Below are positions 1-5,458 of a stretch of 5,520 bases of DNA, one piece after another. Both the position numbers and the translations under genes were made by a program. The first letter of the stretch is position 1; the number at the start of each line of letters is the position of its first letter. Below the pieces are notes generated by a model. The model was not told where the DNA came from. It did not search any database and saw nothing but the letters and a program-made list of their open reading frames with translations. The DNA comes from Thermodesulfobacteriota bacterium (GTDB taxonomy: Bacteria; Desulfobacterota; BSN033; UBA1163), in the NCBI GenBank assembly GCA_030024065.1, contig JASEIE010000260.1, positions 1-5,520 of the forward strand. Reading direction: 5' to 3'.

Positions 1-1
1 G

Positions 2-493
2 TCGGACGGAAAGCAGGGTATGGTTGGGGCGGTCGATCTGAGAAGGGCGGCTGTGGAGGCAGGAATCGGAAATTATGGAAAGAGCGGCCTTGTTCTGGTC
101 AAAGGATTTGGACCAAGAGTGAGGCTGGGCGCTGTCGTCACCTCTGCCTCCCTCAATGCAACGAAGAGGAAGGCCAGGATTCCCTGTCCGATAGATTGTC
201 AGATCTGTATATTGGGCTGTCCGAGCAAGGCCCTTCTTGGAGGAGGACAGGTGGATAAACAGGCCTGCGGCCGGTTGATCTTTGAATTTGGCCTCCGGGG
301 GGCGATGAAATTTGTTGAAGGGATGTTCAATGCCTCTTCTGAAAAACGGACAGAGATGTTGAAGAGCTATCCCTTCCGTGAGCTCTGGCAGACCCTCGTC
401 TCTGGAAATTACTACTACTGTTTTGAATGTCAGGCTCTCTGCCCCATTGAAAATGGAAAAGAAGAAGTTTTTAGGGGGGCAAGAGCCGGGTAA
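2..493 (+). CDS. QueG-like double 4Fe-4S cluster protein, 5' end cut off by the window
   Basis: The frame is open from base 2, so the first ATG at base 20 is probably internal and the true start lies upstream. Numbering from that ATG, the glycine-rich stretch AGIGNYGKSGLVL (14-26) followed by GPR (31-33) resembles the segment before the clusters in COG1600 / epoxyqueuosine reductase proteins. Cysteines at 56, 60, 63, 67 (followed by Pro) and 83, then 134, 137 and 141 (again CP), fit two [4Fe-4S] clusters. In QueG the clusters pass electrons to cobalamin to reduce epoxyqueuosine in tRNA, but that N-terminal part is outside the window. The protein stops 16 residues after the last cysteine, so it lacks the C-terminal HEAT-like extension of classical QueG. 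It could be a shorter QueG paralogue or another double-cluster oxidoreductase. Fe-S family: confident. Exact substrate: not known. Confidence 0.8.
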   Translation, partial: SDGKQGMVGAVDLRRAAVEAGIGNYGKSGLVLVKGFGPRVRLGAVVTSASLNATKRKARIPCPIDCQICILGCPSKALLGGGQVDKQACGRLIFEFGLRGAMKFVEGMFNASSEKRTEMLKSYPFRELWQTLVSGNYYYCFECQALCPIENGKEEVFRGARAG

Positions 494-515
494 GGGGATT
501 GGAAGCGTGTGAGGC

Positions 516-545
516 TTGACAAAAAGGAGATTTTCGTGTTAACAT
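516..545 (+). promoter_or_regulatory. Probable sigma70-type promoter for the lytic transglycosylase gene
   Basis: A perfect -35 hexamer TTGACA (516-521) is followed after 18 bases by TAACAT (540-545), which matches the TATAAT consensus at four of six positions. Transcription would start near 552, giving a leader of about 24 bases with the ribosome binding site inside it. The spacer follows the stop of the Fe-S gene directly, so read-through from upstream is also possible. Prediction by eye only. Confidence 0.5.
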
Positions 546-563
546 TGTGAAAGCTTATCACAA
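545..563 (+). promoter_or_regulatory. TTGTGA-N7-TCACAA dyad, candidate operator
   Basis: The arms TTGTGA (545-550) and TCACAA (558-563) are perfect inverted repeats around seven bases. The dyad lies between the predicted -10 box and the Shine-Dalgarno sequence AAGGAGG (562-568), where a bound protein would block transcription. The arms resemble CRP-type (TGTGA-N6-TCACA) and Rex-type (TTGTGAA-N4-TTCACAA) sites, but the length is one base longer than either consensus, so no regulator can be named. As RNA it would be a 6-bp stem touching the ribosome binding site. Confidence 0.4.
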
Positions 564-575
564 GGAGGCACGGAT

Positions 576-1211
576 ATGGAGCTTAATGAACCGTTTATAT
601 GGACAGGGCACCCTCCCCATCCGCCCAAATCAAAAAGAAGTGGCTCTTCCTTTCCCCGTCTCCTCCTAAAAGTCATCCTCTTCATCGTCATCTCCTTTCT
701 CTCCATCCATCTCCCCGATTTGAGCCGTGAAATTAGAAGCAGGGAGCAGGCTCTCCATGAGATTATAGGAATACTGGAGAAGCATTCAAAAGATATGGAT
801 GAAGGGACAAAGAGGGAATTGGCAGGAGCCATCTATGAGGAGTCGCTCCGTTACAACCATGACCCTAAATTCATTCTGGCTCTCATTGCCATCGAGAGTT
901 CTTTTCAAAATCAGTCTATTTCCGAAAGAGGCGCCAAGGGGTTAATGCAACTCATGCCCTATGTGGCGGAATCCATTGCTCAGGAGCTGGGTATTGAGTG
1001 GAAAGGAGACCCTACCCTCTTCAATCCTTCTCTCAACATAACGATGGGAATTCATTACCTTTCCCAGCTTATCCTCGATTTTAATGACATTCGGGTCGCC
1101 ATGGCAGCCTACAATTATGGGCCCACCTATGTGAAGGGTCTTATAGAGAGAAAACAGAGAATTCCTGCCCACTACTACCACAGAGTCATCACCGTCTATC
1201 AGACTCTTTAG
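576..1211 (+). CDS. Small membrane-anchored SLT-family lytic transglycosylase
   Basis: This 211-residue protein should cleave the MurNAc-GlcNAc bond of peptidoglycan, forming 1,6-anhydromuramyl ends. Residues 1-28 are proline- and lysine-rich (for example HPPHPPKSK) and probably cytoplasmic. A hydrophobic helix follows at about 29-46 with no clear cleavage site or lipobox, so it is likely an uncleaved anchor. The SLT domain covers about 83-211: the putative catalytic Glu107 lies in IAIESSFQ, followed by GAKGLMQLMP (119-128), the NI...GIHYL motif (154-162) and AAYNYGP (177-183), the canonical GH23 family 1 pattern. The ATG is supported by AAGGAGG (562-568), seven bases upstream. It is preceded by its own promoter-like sequence and followed by a long gene-free region, so it may be a single-gene transcript. 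The substrate-binding role in growth, secretion or pilus assembly cannot be read from the sequence. Confidence 0.92.
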   Translation: MELNEPFIWTGHPPHPPKSKRSGSSFPRLLLKVILFIVISFLSIHLPDLSREIRSREQALHEIIGILEKHSKDMDEGTKRELAGAIYEESLRYNHDPKFILALIAIESSFQNQSISERGAKGLMQLMPYVAESIAQELGIEWKGDPTLFNPSLNITMGIHYLSQLILDFNDIRVAMAAYNYGPTYVKGLIERKQRIPAHYYHRVITVYQTL

Positions 1212-1255
1212 CATCCACATTATGTAGAAAATAGGTTTCGTTCAACGGTAACGAT

Positions 1256-1348
1256 GCCCGTTTCGTCAATGCCTGCCTGCAGTAGGCAGGGGTTACGTTT
1301 ATCGTCTTAGATTTTTACCCTTACCCTTTGACGCTAAACGATACGGGC
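1256..1348. repeat. Interrupted inverted repeat enclosing a CCTGCCT palindrome
   Basis: GCCCGT (1256-1261) and CGTCAA (1264-1269) are complementary, in the right order, to ACGGGC (1343-1348) and TTGACG (1328-1333), with a nine-base bulge on the right side. The enclosed segment carries the perfect 7-base arms of the palindrome at 1272-1290. The layout resembles a folded, decayed repeat element. No coding or RNA gene family is recognised. Confidence 0.4.
1272..1290. repeat. CCTGCCT/AGGCAGG palindrome, copy 1
   Basis: CCTGCCT (1272-1278) and AGGCAGG (1284-1290) form perfect arms around GCAGT. The same arms occur in the palindrome at 3560-3579, so this is a dispersed repeat type within the window. 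From memory, CCTGCCTACCGGCAGGCAGG-like palindromes recur in many environmental bacterial genomes. There is no T run behind it, so it is not a standard terminator. Confidence 0.7.
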
Positions 1349-1350
1349 CT

Positions 1351-1392
1351 CCTAACCTTAACCGTGACCTATGGACTATTTTCATGGTTAGG
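1351..1392. repeat. CCTAACC/GGTTAGG inverted repeat
   Basis: Perfect 7-base arms lie at 1351-1357 and 1386-1392, separated by 28 bases. With a one-base bulge the pairing extends outward by two more bases (CTCCTAACC against GGTTAGGGAG). It directly follows the interrupted inverted repeat ending at 1348 and may be part of the same element. Function unknown. Confidence 0.35.
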
Positions 1393-1509
1393 GAGCGCCC
1401 TCCTGGCATGGAGCATGAGGTAGAAGATAACCCGGTTATTCCCCCCTCGCCTGATGCCTGCGTGCCCCTGCCCCCATCACTCGAGGGAAGAGGTAGGGGA
1501 GATGGGAAA

Positions 1510-1635
1510 AGGGGGGGAATAAGACTTGGTAATTTTCATTGTTCAGATTTTGTGATAAGGTATTATTGAAGCAAACCTTCATGACGGATGTGTCACCCTC
1601 AAACAATGAAAATTGCCAAGCTTTATCCTCCCCCT
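1510..1635. repeat. Long imperfect inverted repeat (34-base arms, 58-base loop), possible MITE-like element
   Basis: Bases 1510-1543 are the near reverse complement of 1602-1635. The inner 13 bases are perfect (AATTTTCATTGTT against AACAATGAAAATT). Over the 34 positions I count two mismatches (1518/1627 and 1524/1621) and three G-T pairings (1516/1629, 1523/1622 and 1530/1615). The loop 1544-1601 has no coding potential that I recognise; it holds a minor AAGGT/ACCTT pairing (1557-1561 with 1575-1579). Such long arms around a short non-coding core are typical of miniature inverted-repeat elements, or of a remnant of two repeats inserted head to head. I found no target-site duplication and no transposase, so mobility is inference. 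The right arm overlaps another hairpin (1625-1649), so the two folds are mutually exclusive. Confidence 0.7.
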
Positions 1636-1649
1636 CGACGGGGGAGGAT
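1625..1649. repeat. GC-rich hairpin module
   Basis: Ten-base perfect arms (1625-1634 and 1640-1649) surround the loop TCGAC: ATCCTCCCCC against GGGGGAGGAT. It is followed by the G-rich run GAGGTGGGGGTGG (1651-1663). Its composition matches GC-rich dispersed repeats seen between genes in many environmental bacteria (from memory). It has no following T run and is not a typical terminator. Confidence 0.6.
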
Positions 1650-1675
1650 TGAGGTGGGGGTGGCCATCGTCTGTT

Positions 1676-1713
1676 CCCCCTCACCCCAACCCTCTCCCGC
1701 CAGGGGAGAAGGA
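1676..1713. repeat. CCCTCACCCC-AA-CCCTCTCCC type dispersed repeat
   Basis: The segment begins CCCCCTCACCCCAACC and contains the small stem TCTCCC (1693-1698) / GGGAGA (1704-1709). The CCCTCTCCC ... GGGGAGA pattern is shared with the element at 3549-3599. From memory this motif is a widespread intergenic repeat in proteobacteria-like genomes. It ends about 40 bases before the radical SAM start codon, so it would lie in that gene's 5' leader or promoter region. Confidence 0.5.
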
Positions 1714-1754
1714 GACAATCAGGTTATTTTCTAGGCAATGGAGAAGAATTCAAA

Positions 1755-2660
1755 ATGGCTTTCGTCCCTTCCTATATCAGCCTCTTCAAGCAGGGGGAAC
1801 TCCAGAAAAGGGGCCAGCTTCTTATGGAGTTCCTCAGAGAGTGCCGGCTCTGCCCGAGGGAGTGCGGGGTCAATCGCCTGAATGGAGAGGTTGGATATTG
1901 CAAAGCTCCTTCAGAGCTGATGGTCTCGAGTGCCTTCCCCCATTTCGGTGAAGAGCTTCCTCTGGTTGGAACTCATGGTTCCGGAACGATCTTCCTTACC
2001 CACTGCAACCTCCGGTGCATCTTCTGCCAGAATTATGACATCAGCCATCAGGGGAGTGGGGAGCGGGTAAGCGATCATGAGATGGCCCGGGCTATGATGA
2101 GGCTTCAGGAGATGGGCTGTCATAATATCAATTTCGTCACCCCCACCCATTATGTCCCCCAGATCGTCTCCTCTTTACCGGAGGCCATTGAGATGGGTCT
2201 TCACCTTCCCATTGTCTATAACAGCTCCGGCTACGAATCGATCGAGGTGGTTAAGCTCCTCGAAGGGATCATCGACATCTATATGCCCGATGCAAAATAC
2301 ATGGATGAAAAGTATTCGAAACAGTTCTCCAATGCCCCGGACTACCCGGAAGTTCTTAAAAAGGTTCTCAAAGAAATGCACCGCCAGGTTGGAGACCTGT
2401 CGATCAACCCCACAGGGGTTGCCGAAAGAGGGCTTTTGATCAGACACCTGGTTATGCCGGGAGGGGTTGCCTCCTCCGAGGCGGTTTTGAAGTTCATCGC
2501 CGAGGAGATCTCGGTTCACTCCTATGTGAACATCATGGCTCAATACCGGCCCGAATACCGGGCCTGCGATTTTCCTGAGATCGGGCGGAGGATTGCCCAT
2601 AAGGAATATATGGAAGCAATTCACCGGGCTAAGCACCACCGTCTCTATCGGGGGTTTTAA
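1755..2660 (+). CDS. PflX-like radical SAM protein (COG1313 family)
   Basis: The 301-residue product has the radical SAM CxxxCxxC motif in THCNLRCIFCQNY, with Cys84, Cys88 and Cys91 binding the [4Fe-4S] cluster that cleaves S-adenosylmethionine. An N-terminal cysteine set (Cys30, Cys33, Cys37, Cys49; LCPRECGVNR...GYC) is typical of the PflX group and may hold another metal or cluster. Further family blocks are HFGEELPL and GTHGSGTIFL before the motif, then NFVTPTHYVPQI, YNSSGYES, DIYMPDAKY, IRHLVMPGG and IMAQYRPEY. Length and full motif set suggest an intact enzyme. The family is named after pyruvate formate-lyase activating enzyme, but its substrate is generally unknown and no glycyl radical enzyme is visible here. 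The ATG at 1755 has a modest GGAG (1740-1743) eleven bases upstream; no better start fits. It is the first gene of a close three-gene cluster, ending exactly where the next gene begins. Confidence 0.93.
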   Translation: MAFVPSYISLFKQGELQKRGQLLMEFLRECRLCPRECGVNRLNGEVGYCKAPSELMVSSAFPHFGEELPLVGTHGSGTIFLTHCNLRCIFCQNYDISHQGSGERVSDHEMARAMMRLQEMGCHNINFVTPTHYVPQIVSSLPEAIEMGLHLPIVYNSSGYESIEVVKLLEGIIDIYMPDAKYMDEKYSKQFSNAPDYPEVLKKVLKEMHRQVGDLSINPTGVAERGLLIRHLVMPGGVASSEAVLKFIAEEISVHSYVNIMAQYRPEYRACDFPEIGRRIAHKEYMEAIHRAKHHRLYRGF

Positions 2661-3602
2661 GTGAAATTGCAGGAAGTTCTCCGAGAGATCCAATCTCTTA
2701 AGAAGAAAGTCCGTTCCCTCACCCAAGAGATTGAATCCATCAAGGCCGCTTCATTAGAAGATTCTTCTCCTGTGGAGAGGATGCTCAGAATGAGGGGGAT
2801 AAAGGTCTTCCGAAAAAATCCCACAGAAAAGCTCTTCTTCCCTCCGGAGCTTTCCGAATCTCATCAAACCGGATTCTATGGGATGATGAAAAAGTACTCC
2901 TTCCGTCTCGTCCTGAGAGACATGATCAAGCACCAGAACCAGTTCAGAATACAGAATCTGACACACTACTGTTCTTCAAAGACCGCTCGCGGATACTGTG
3001 ACCTCCTTTGCGAAATGGGACTCCTCATTAAGGATAGCAGAAAAGGGTATCGAACCAGCCTCTCCCCGCTTTACAGCTTTGGACCAACCCTGGAGTGGTT
3101 TATCGCCGAGATGTTCAAGCGGGAGTTTGCTTCCCCTGCCATCTATGGTGTGAGTGTGAAAAAGACCCGGTCCGGTGGAGATTACGATGTGATCGCCTCC
3201 TGGAATCAGAAGCTCTTCTATGTGGAGGTGAAATCCTCACCTCCTAAGGGGGTTGAACAGGGAGAGATCTCCACCTTCTTCTCCAGAGTCGGAGACCTTC
3301 TGCCAGATGTGGCCATCCTGTTCAATGATACCCAGTTGAGGATGAAGGATAAACTGGTCGTGATGTTCGAGGAGGAGTTAAGCCGAAGATATGGAGTAGA
3401 ATCGAAGAAACTCTATCCTGTGGAAAGGCTGATCGAAGAGCTCTTTCATATCCAGCACCGTATCTTCATCGTCAACAGCAAAAAAAATGTGGTGGAGAAT
3501 TTCGGTATCTGTCTCAGGGATTATCTTCGATACGGAATCCACTCACTTCCCCCTCTCCCCCTGCCTACCGGCAGGCAGGCGCTGGGGAGAGGGAAGGGGT
3601 GA
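2661..3602 (+). CDS. Uncharacterised coiled-coil, winged-helix and PD-(D/E)XK-like nuclease protein
   Basis: I do not recognise a named family for this 313-residue protein. Residues 1-30 look like a charged coiled coil (EVLREIQSLKKKVRSLTQEI). Residues about 80-135 resemble a winged helix: helices around RLVLRDMI and SSKTARGYCDLLCEMGLL, then a wing-like strand KGYRTS. The C-terminal half carries a restriction-nuclease-like signature: Glu150 in a helix, GGDYDVIA with Asp176 (or Asp174), then FYVEVKSS with Glu189 and Lys191. This is the D-(12)-ExK spacing of PD-(D/E)XK folds, so metal-dependent DNA cleavage or DNA binding is inferred. The start is GTG, directly after the TAA of the radical SAM gene, with GGGGG (2650-2654) upstream; translational coupling is likely. 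Residues about 296-313 (LPPLPLPTGRQALGRGKG) are encoded by a dispersed repeat and are probably not part of the original protein. polX follows after 25 bases. Confidence 0.8.
   Translation: MKLQEVLREIQSLKKKVRSLTQEIESIKAASLEDSSPVERMLRMRGIKVFRKNPTEKLFFPPELSESHQTGFYGMMKKYSFRLVLRDMIKHQNQFRIQNLTHYCSSKTARGYCDLLCEMGLLIKDSRKGYRTSLSPLYSFGPTLEWFIAEMFKREFASPAIYGVSVKKTRSGGDYDVIASWNQKLFYVEVKSSPPKGVEQGEISTFFSRVGDLLPDVAILFNDTQLRMKDKLVVMFEEELSRRYGVESKKLYPVERLIEELFHIQHRIFIVNSKKNVVENFGICLRDYLRYGIHSLPPLPLPTGRQALGRGKG
3549..3599. repeat. GC-rich palindromic repeat at the 3' end of the nuclease-like gene
   Basis: Outer arms CCCTCTCCCC (3551-3560) and GGGGAGAGGG (3584-3593) are perfect. Nested inside is CCTGCCTACCGGCAGGCAGG (3560-3579), a 20-base palindrome with one mismatched pair, whose arms equal those at 1272-1290. 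The repeat is open in two + frames: it gives the nuclease-like protein its terminal ~18 residues and keeps a false upstream extension of polX open. As RNA it would form a strong stem just before the stop codon, possibly weakening expression between the two genes or protecting mRNA ends. No T run follows. Confidence 0.8.
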
Positions 3603-3606
3603 GGGG

Positions 3607-3625
3607 TTTCCCTCCGAGAGGGAGA
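3607..3625 (+). promoter_or_regulatory. Hairpin covering the polX ribosome binding site
   Basis: TTTCCCTC (3607-3614) pairs with GAGGGAGA (3618-3625) around the three-base loop CGA: eight pairs, one of them G-T. The 3' arm contains the purine-rich GAGGGAG that would serve as Shine-Dalgarno for the GTG at 3628. The stem may be the tail of the repeat element before it. If it folds in the mRNA it should lower polX initiation unless ribosomes arrive from the upstream gene, whose TGA is at 3600-3602. Function is inferred. Confidence 0.45.
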
Positions 3626-3627
3626 AG

Positions 3628-5340
3628 GTGAAAAATAAAGAACTTGCTAACCTCTTCGAAAAGATGGCTGATATCCTTGAATTTAAAAGTGAGAATCCTT
3701 TTAAGATCAGTGCTTACCGTAAAGCCTCAAGGATTTTGGGTGACCTCACACAGGACATCGGGGAGATTGCTGAGAGCGGAACATTAAAGGACATTCCAGG
3801 GATTGGCGAGGGAATGGCCAAAAAGATTGAGGAGTATCTGAAGACAGGAAAGGTCTCCAAATTTGAGGAAGTGAAGAAAGGGGTCTCCGATGAGTTGATC
3901 GCCATGATGGATATACCGGGAATGGGACCGAAAACACTTGCCCTCCTTCATAAAGAGAGAAGGATCGAAAGTCTATCCCAGCTTGAAAAGGCTGTGGAGG
4001 ATGGTTCTCTCATCGGCCTTCCCGGGATGGGTGAGAAGAAGGTCGAAAACATCAAGCGGGGCATCCAGCTCCTAAAACAGAGCAAGGGAAGGATGAATCT
4101 GGGCATGGCCTTTCCTGTGGCAAAACGGATTGTTGAGACCTTGAGAAAGAAGACAGGATCGAAAAAGATCGAATGGGCAGGTTCGCTCCGGAGAATGAGG
4201 GAGAATATCGGAGATATCGATATCCTGGCCGCCGGACCGAATCATGAGAAGATCGTTCATGCGTTTACTCATCTCTCTGAGGTCAAGGAAGTCTTATCCT
4301 CCGGAGAGACAAAGGCTTCTGTCATTGTGGAGGGAGGATTACAGATTGATCTTCGGGTTGTCGAAGAGGATTCCTATGGGGCTGCCCTCCAGTATTTTAC
4401 AGGATCAAAAGATCACAATATCCATCTTCGGGGAATTGCCAAGTCCAAAGGGATCAAGATCAATGAATATGGTGTCTTCAAAGGAGATAAAAAGATCGGA
4501 GGGAAGAAGGAAAAGGATATCTATGGGGCTCTCGATATGGATTGGATCGAGCCCGAACTTCGTGAGGATCGGGGAGAGATTGAAGCTGCACAGAAGGGAA
4601 GGCTTCCGAAACTGGTTGAAGAGTCAGAGATCAAAGGAGACCTTCATGTCCACTCCAAATGGAGCGATGGCCATTCGACGATCGAAGAGATTGCCAGAGC
4701 TGCCCAGAAGAGGGGTTGTCAGTATGTGGCGATCTGCGATCACTCAAAATCCCTGAAGATCACCCACGGTCTCGATGAATCGAGATTGATGAAACAGATG
4801 GAGGAGATCGATCGCATTAATGAAAAGCTGAAAGGGTTTCAGATTCTAAAAGGATCAGAAGTCGATATTCTTGGCGATGGAGCGTTAGATCTCTCCGATA
4901 AGGTTTTGGAGAAGCTCGACATCGTCATAGCGGCGATTCACAGCGGGTTCAAACAGGATAAGGAAAAGATGACGAAGAGGATCATTCGAGCCATTGAGAA
5001 TCCTCTCGTCCATATCCTCGCCCATCCCTCCGGCAGGTTATTGGGAGCAAGGGATCCTTATGAGGTGGATATCGATGAAGTGATGGAGGCGGCAAAGCGA
5101 AATGGAAAAGCCCTGGAAATCAATGCCTACTTCGAACGCCTCGATTTAGACGACATCCACTGCCGGAAGGCGAAAGAGATGGAAATCCGGGTAGCCATTG
5201 GAACCGACGCTCATCATCTGGACCAGATGTGGATGATGAGCCTGGGAGTGGCTGTCGCCAGAAGGGGATGGCTCGAAACCAAAGATGTCCTCAATGCCTT
5301 ATCGCTTAAAGAACTCCTGAAGTGGTGCCACAGATCTTAG
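3628..5340 (+). CDS. polX: Bacterial DNA polymerase X with C-terminal PHP exonuclease domain
   Basis: PolX fills short gaps in base excision and break repair; its PHP domain gives Mn-dependent 3'-5' exonuclease and end-processing activity. I place the start at GTG 3628 (570 residues, about the size of known bacterial PolX) because it begins MKNKELANLFEKMADILEFK, the usual N-terminus, and has GGAG at 3621-3624, although with a short 3-base spacing. The frame is open from ATG 3487, but those 47 codons are nuclease-gene and repeat sequence. Helix-hairpin-helix motifs lie at about 55-67, 95-107 and 130-142. The polymerase signature AGSLRRMRENIGDIDIL holds Asp196 and Asp198; the third acid is Asp241 (LQIDLRV), and YFTGSKDHN follows. 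The PHP domain (about 335-570) has His340, His342, Asp347, His372, Glu411, His438, His466, Asp527 and His529, an apparently complete metal-ligand set. Both activities look intact. It is the last gene of the cluster. Confidence 0.96.
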   Translation: MKNKELANLFEKMADILEFKSENPFKISAYRKASRILGDLTQDIGEIAESGTLKDIPGIGEGMAKKIEEYLKTGKVSKFEEVKKGVSDELIAMMDIPGMGPKTLALLHKERRIESLSQLEKAVEDGSLIGLPGMGEKKVENIKRGIQLLKQSKGRMNLGMAFPVAKRIVETLRKKTGSKKIEWAGSLRRMRENIGDIDILAAGPNHEKIVHAFTHLSEVKEVLSSGETKASVIVEGGLQIDLRVVEEDSYGAALQYFTGSKDHNIHLRGIAKSKGIKINEYGVFKGDKKIGGKKEKDIYGALDMDWIEPELREDRGEIEAAQKGRLPKLVEESEIKGDLHVHSKWSDGHSTIEEIARAAQKRGCQYVAICDHSKSLKITHGLDESRLMKQMEEIDRINEKLKGFQILKGSEVDILGDGALDLSDKVLEKLDIVIAAIHSGFKQDKEKMTKRIIRAIENPLVHILAHPSGRLLGARDPYEVDIDEVMEAAKRNGKALEINAYFERLDLDDIHCRKAKEMEIRVAIGTDAHHLDQMWMMSLGVAVARRGWLETKDVLNALSLKELLKWCHRS

Positions 5341-5343
5341 AGG

Positions 5344-5364
5344 GCAGAATGCAGAAGGAAGAAG
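5344..5364. repeat. Short degenerate heptamer repeat (GCAGAAT / GCAGAAG / GAAGAAG)
   Basis: Three consecutive seven-base units begin four bases after the polX stop. GCAGAA-type arrays are, from memory, common intergenic simple repeats in some environmental bacteria. GGCAGA (5343-5348) is also complementary to TCTGCC (5419-5424), which precedes a six-T run (5427-5432), but the 70-base loop makes a terminator doubtful. Confidence 0.4.
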
Positions 5365-5458
5365 CAAAGATAAACATGAAGGGTTGGTAAGTTGCGCTAA
5401 AGCCTCTTTATATATCGATCTGCCTCTTTTTTGCTGATATACATAACGACATAAATAA

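Larger units (their letters stand above)
1212..1754. other. Gene-free, repeat-rich intergenic region
   Basis: These 543 bases hold no credible gene. Short open frames at 1384-1569 (+), 1436-1684 (-) and 1613-1951 (+) are proline/glycine/arginine-rich translations of GC-rich repeats, lack family resemblance, and the last runs into the radical SAM gene in another frame. Instead the stretch contains several inverted repeats, listed separately. No clear rho-independent terminator (GC stem plus T run) follows the transglycosylase gene. The promoter of the downstream gene cluster should lie here or within the repeats, but I could not identify a convincing one. Confidence 0.75.

Noticed and set aside
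1384..1684. Short open frames on both strands in the repeat region (1384-1569 +, 1436-1684 -)
   Set aside because: They are proline/arginine/glycine-rich translations of GC-rich repeats, overlap each other, and have no Shine-Dalgarno support or family resemblance.
1212..1754. CRISPR array or tRNA/rRNA gene in the long intergenic region
   Set aside because: No regularly spaced direct repeats and no cloverleaf or rRNA-like sequence; the repeats present are inverted and irregular.
1613..1951. 112-residue + frame starting in the repeat and entering the radical SAM gene
   Set aside because: Its sequence is repeat translation followed by an out-of-frame reading of a well-supported gene.
1755..2660. 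AmmeMemoRadiSam-type system
   Set aside because: The radical SAM protein fits the PflX group better, and no Memo-like or AMMECR1-like gene is in the window.
2175..2726. 183-codon open frame on the minus strand
   Set aside because: It is antisense to the PflX-like gene, whose full motif set is certain; no domain or start signal is visible.
4244..4756. 170-codon + frame inside polX
   Set aside because: It lies wholly within polX in another frame and is rich in Arg and Ser, typical of an out-of-frame shadow.
5419..5432. Rho-independent terminator after polX (TCTGCC followed by six T)
   Set aside because: The only complementary arm is about 70 bases upstream and six bases long; no local stem precedes the T run.
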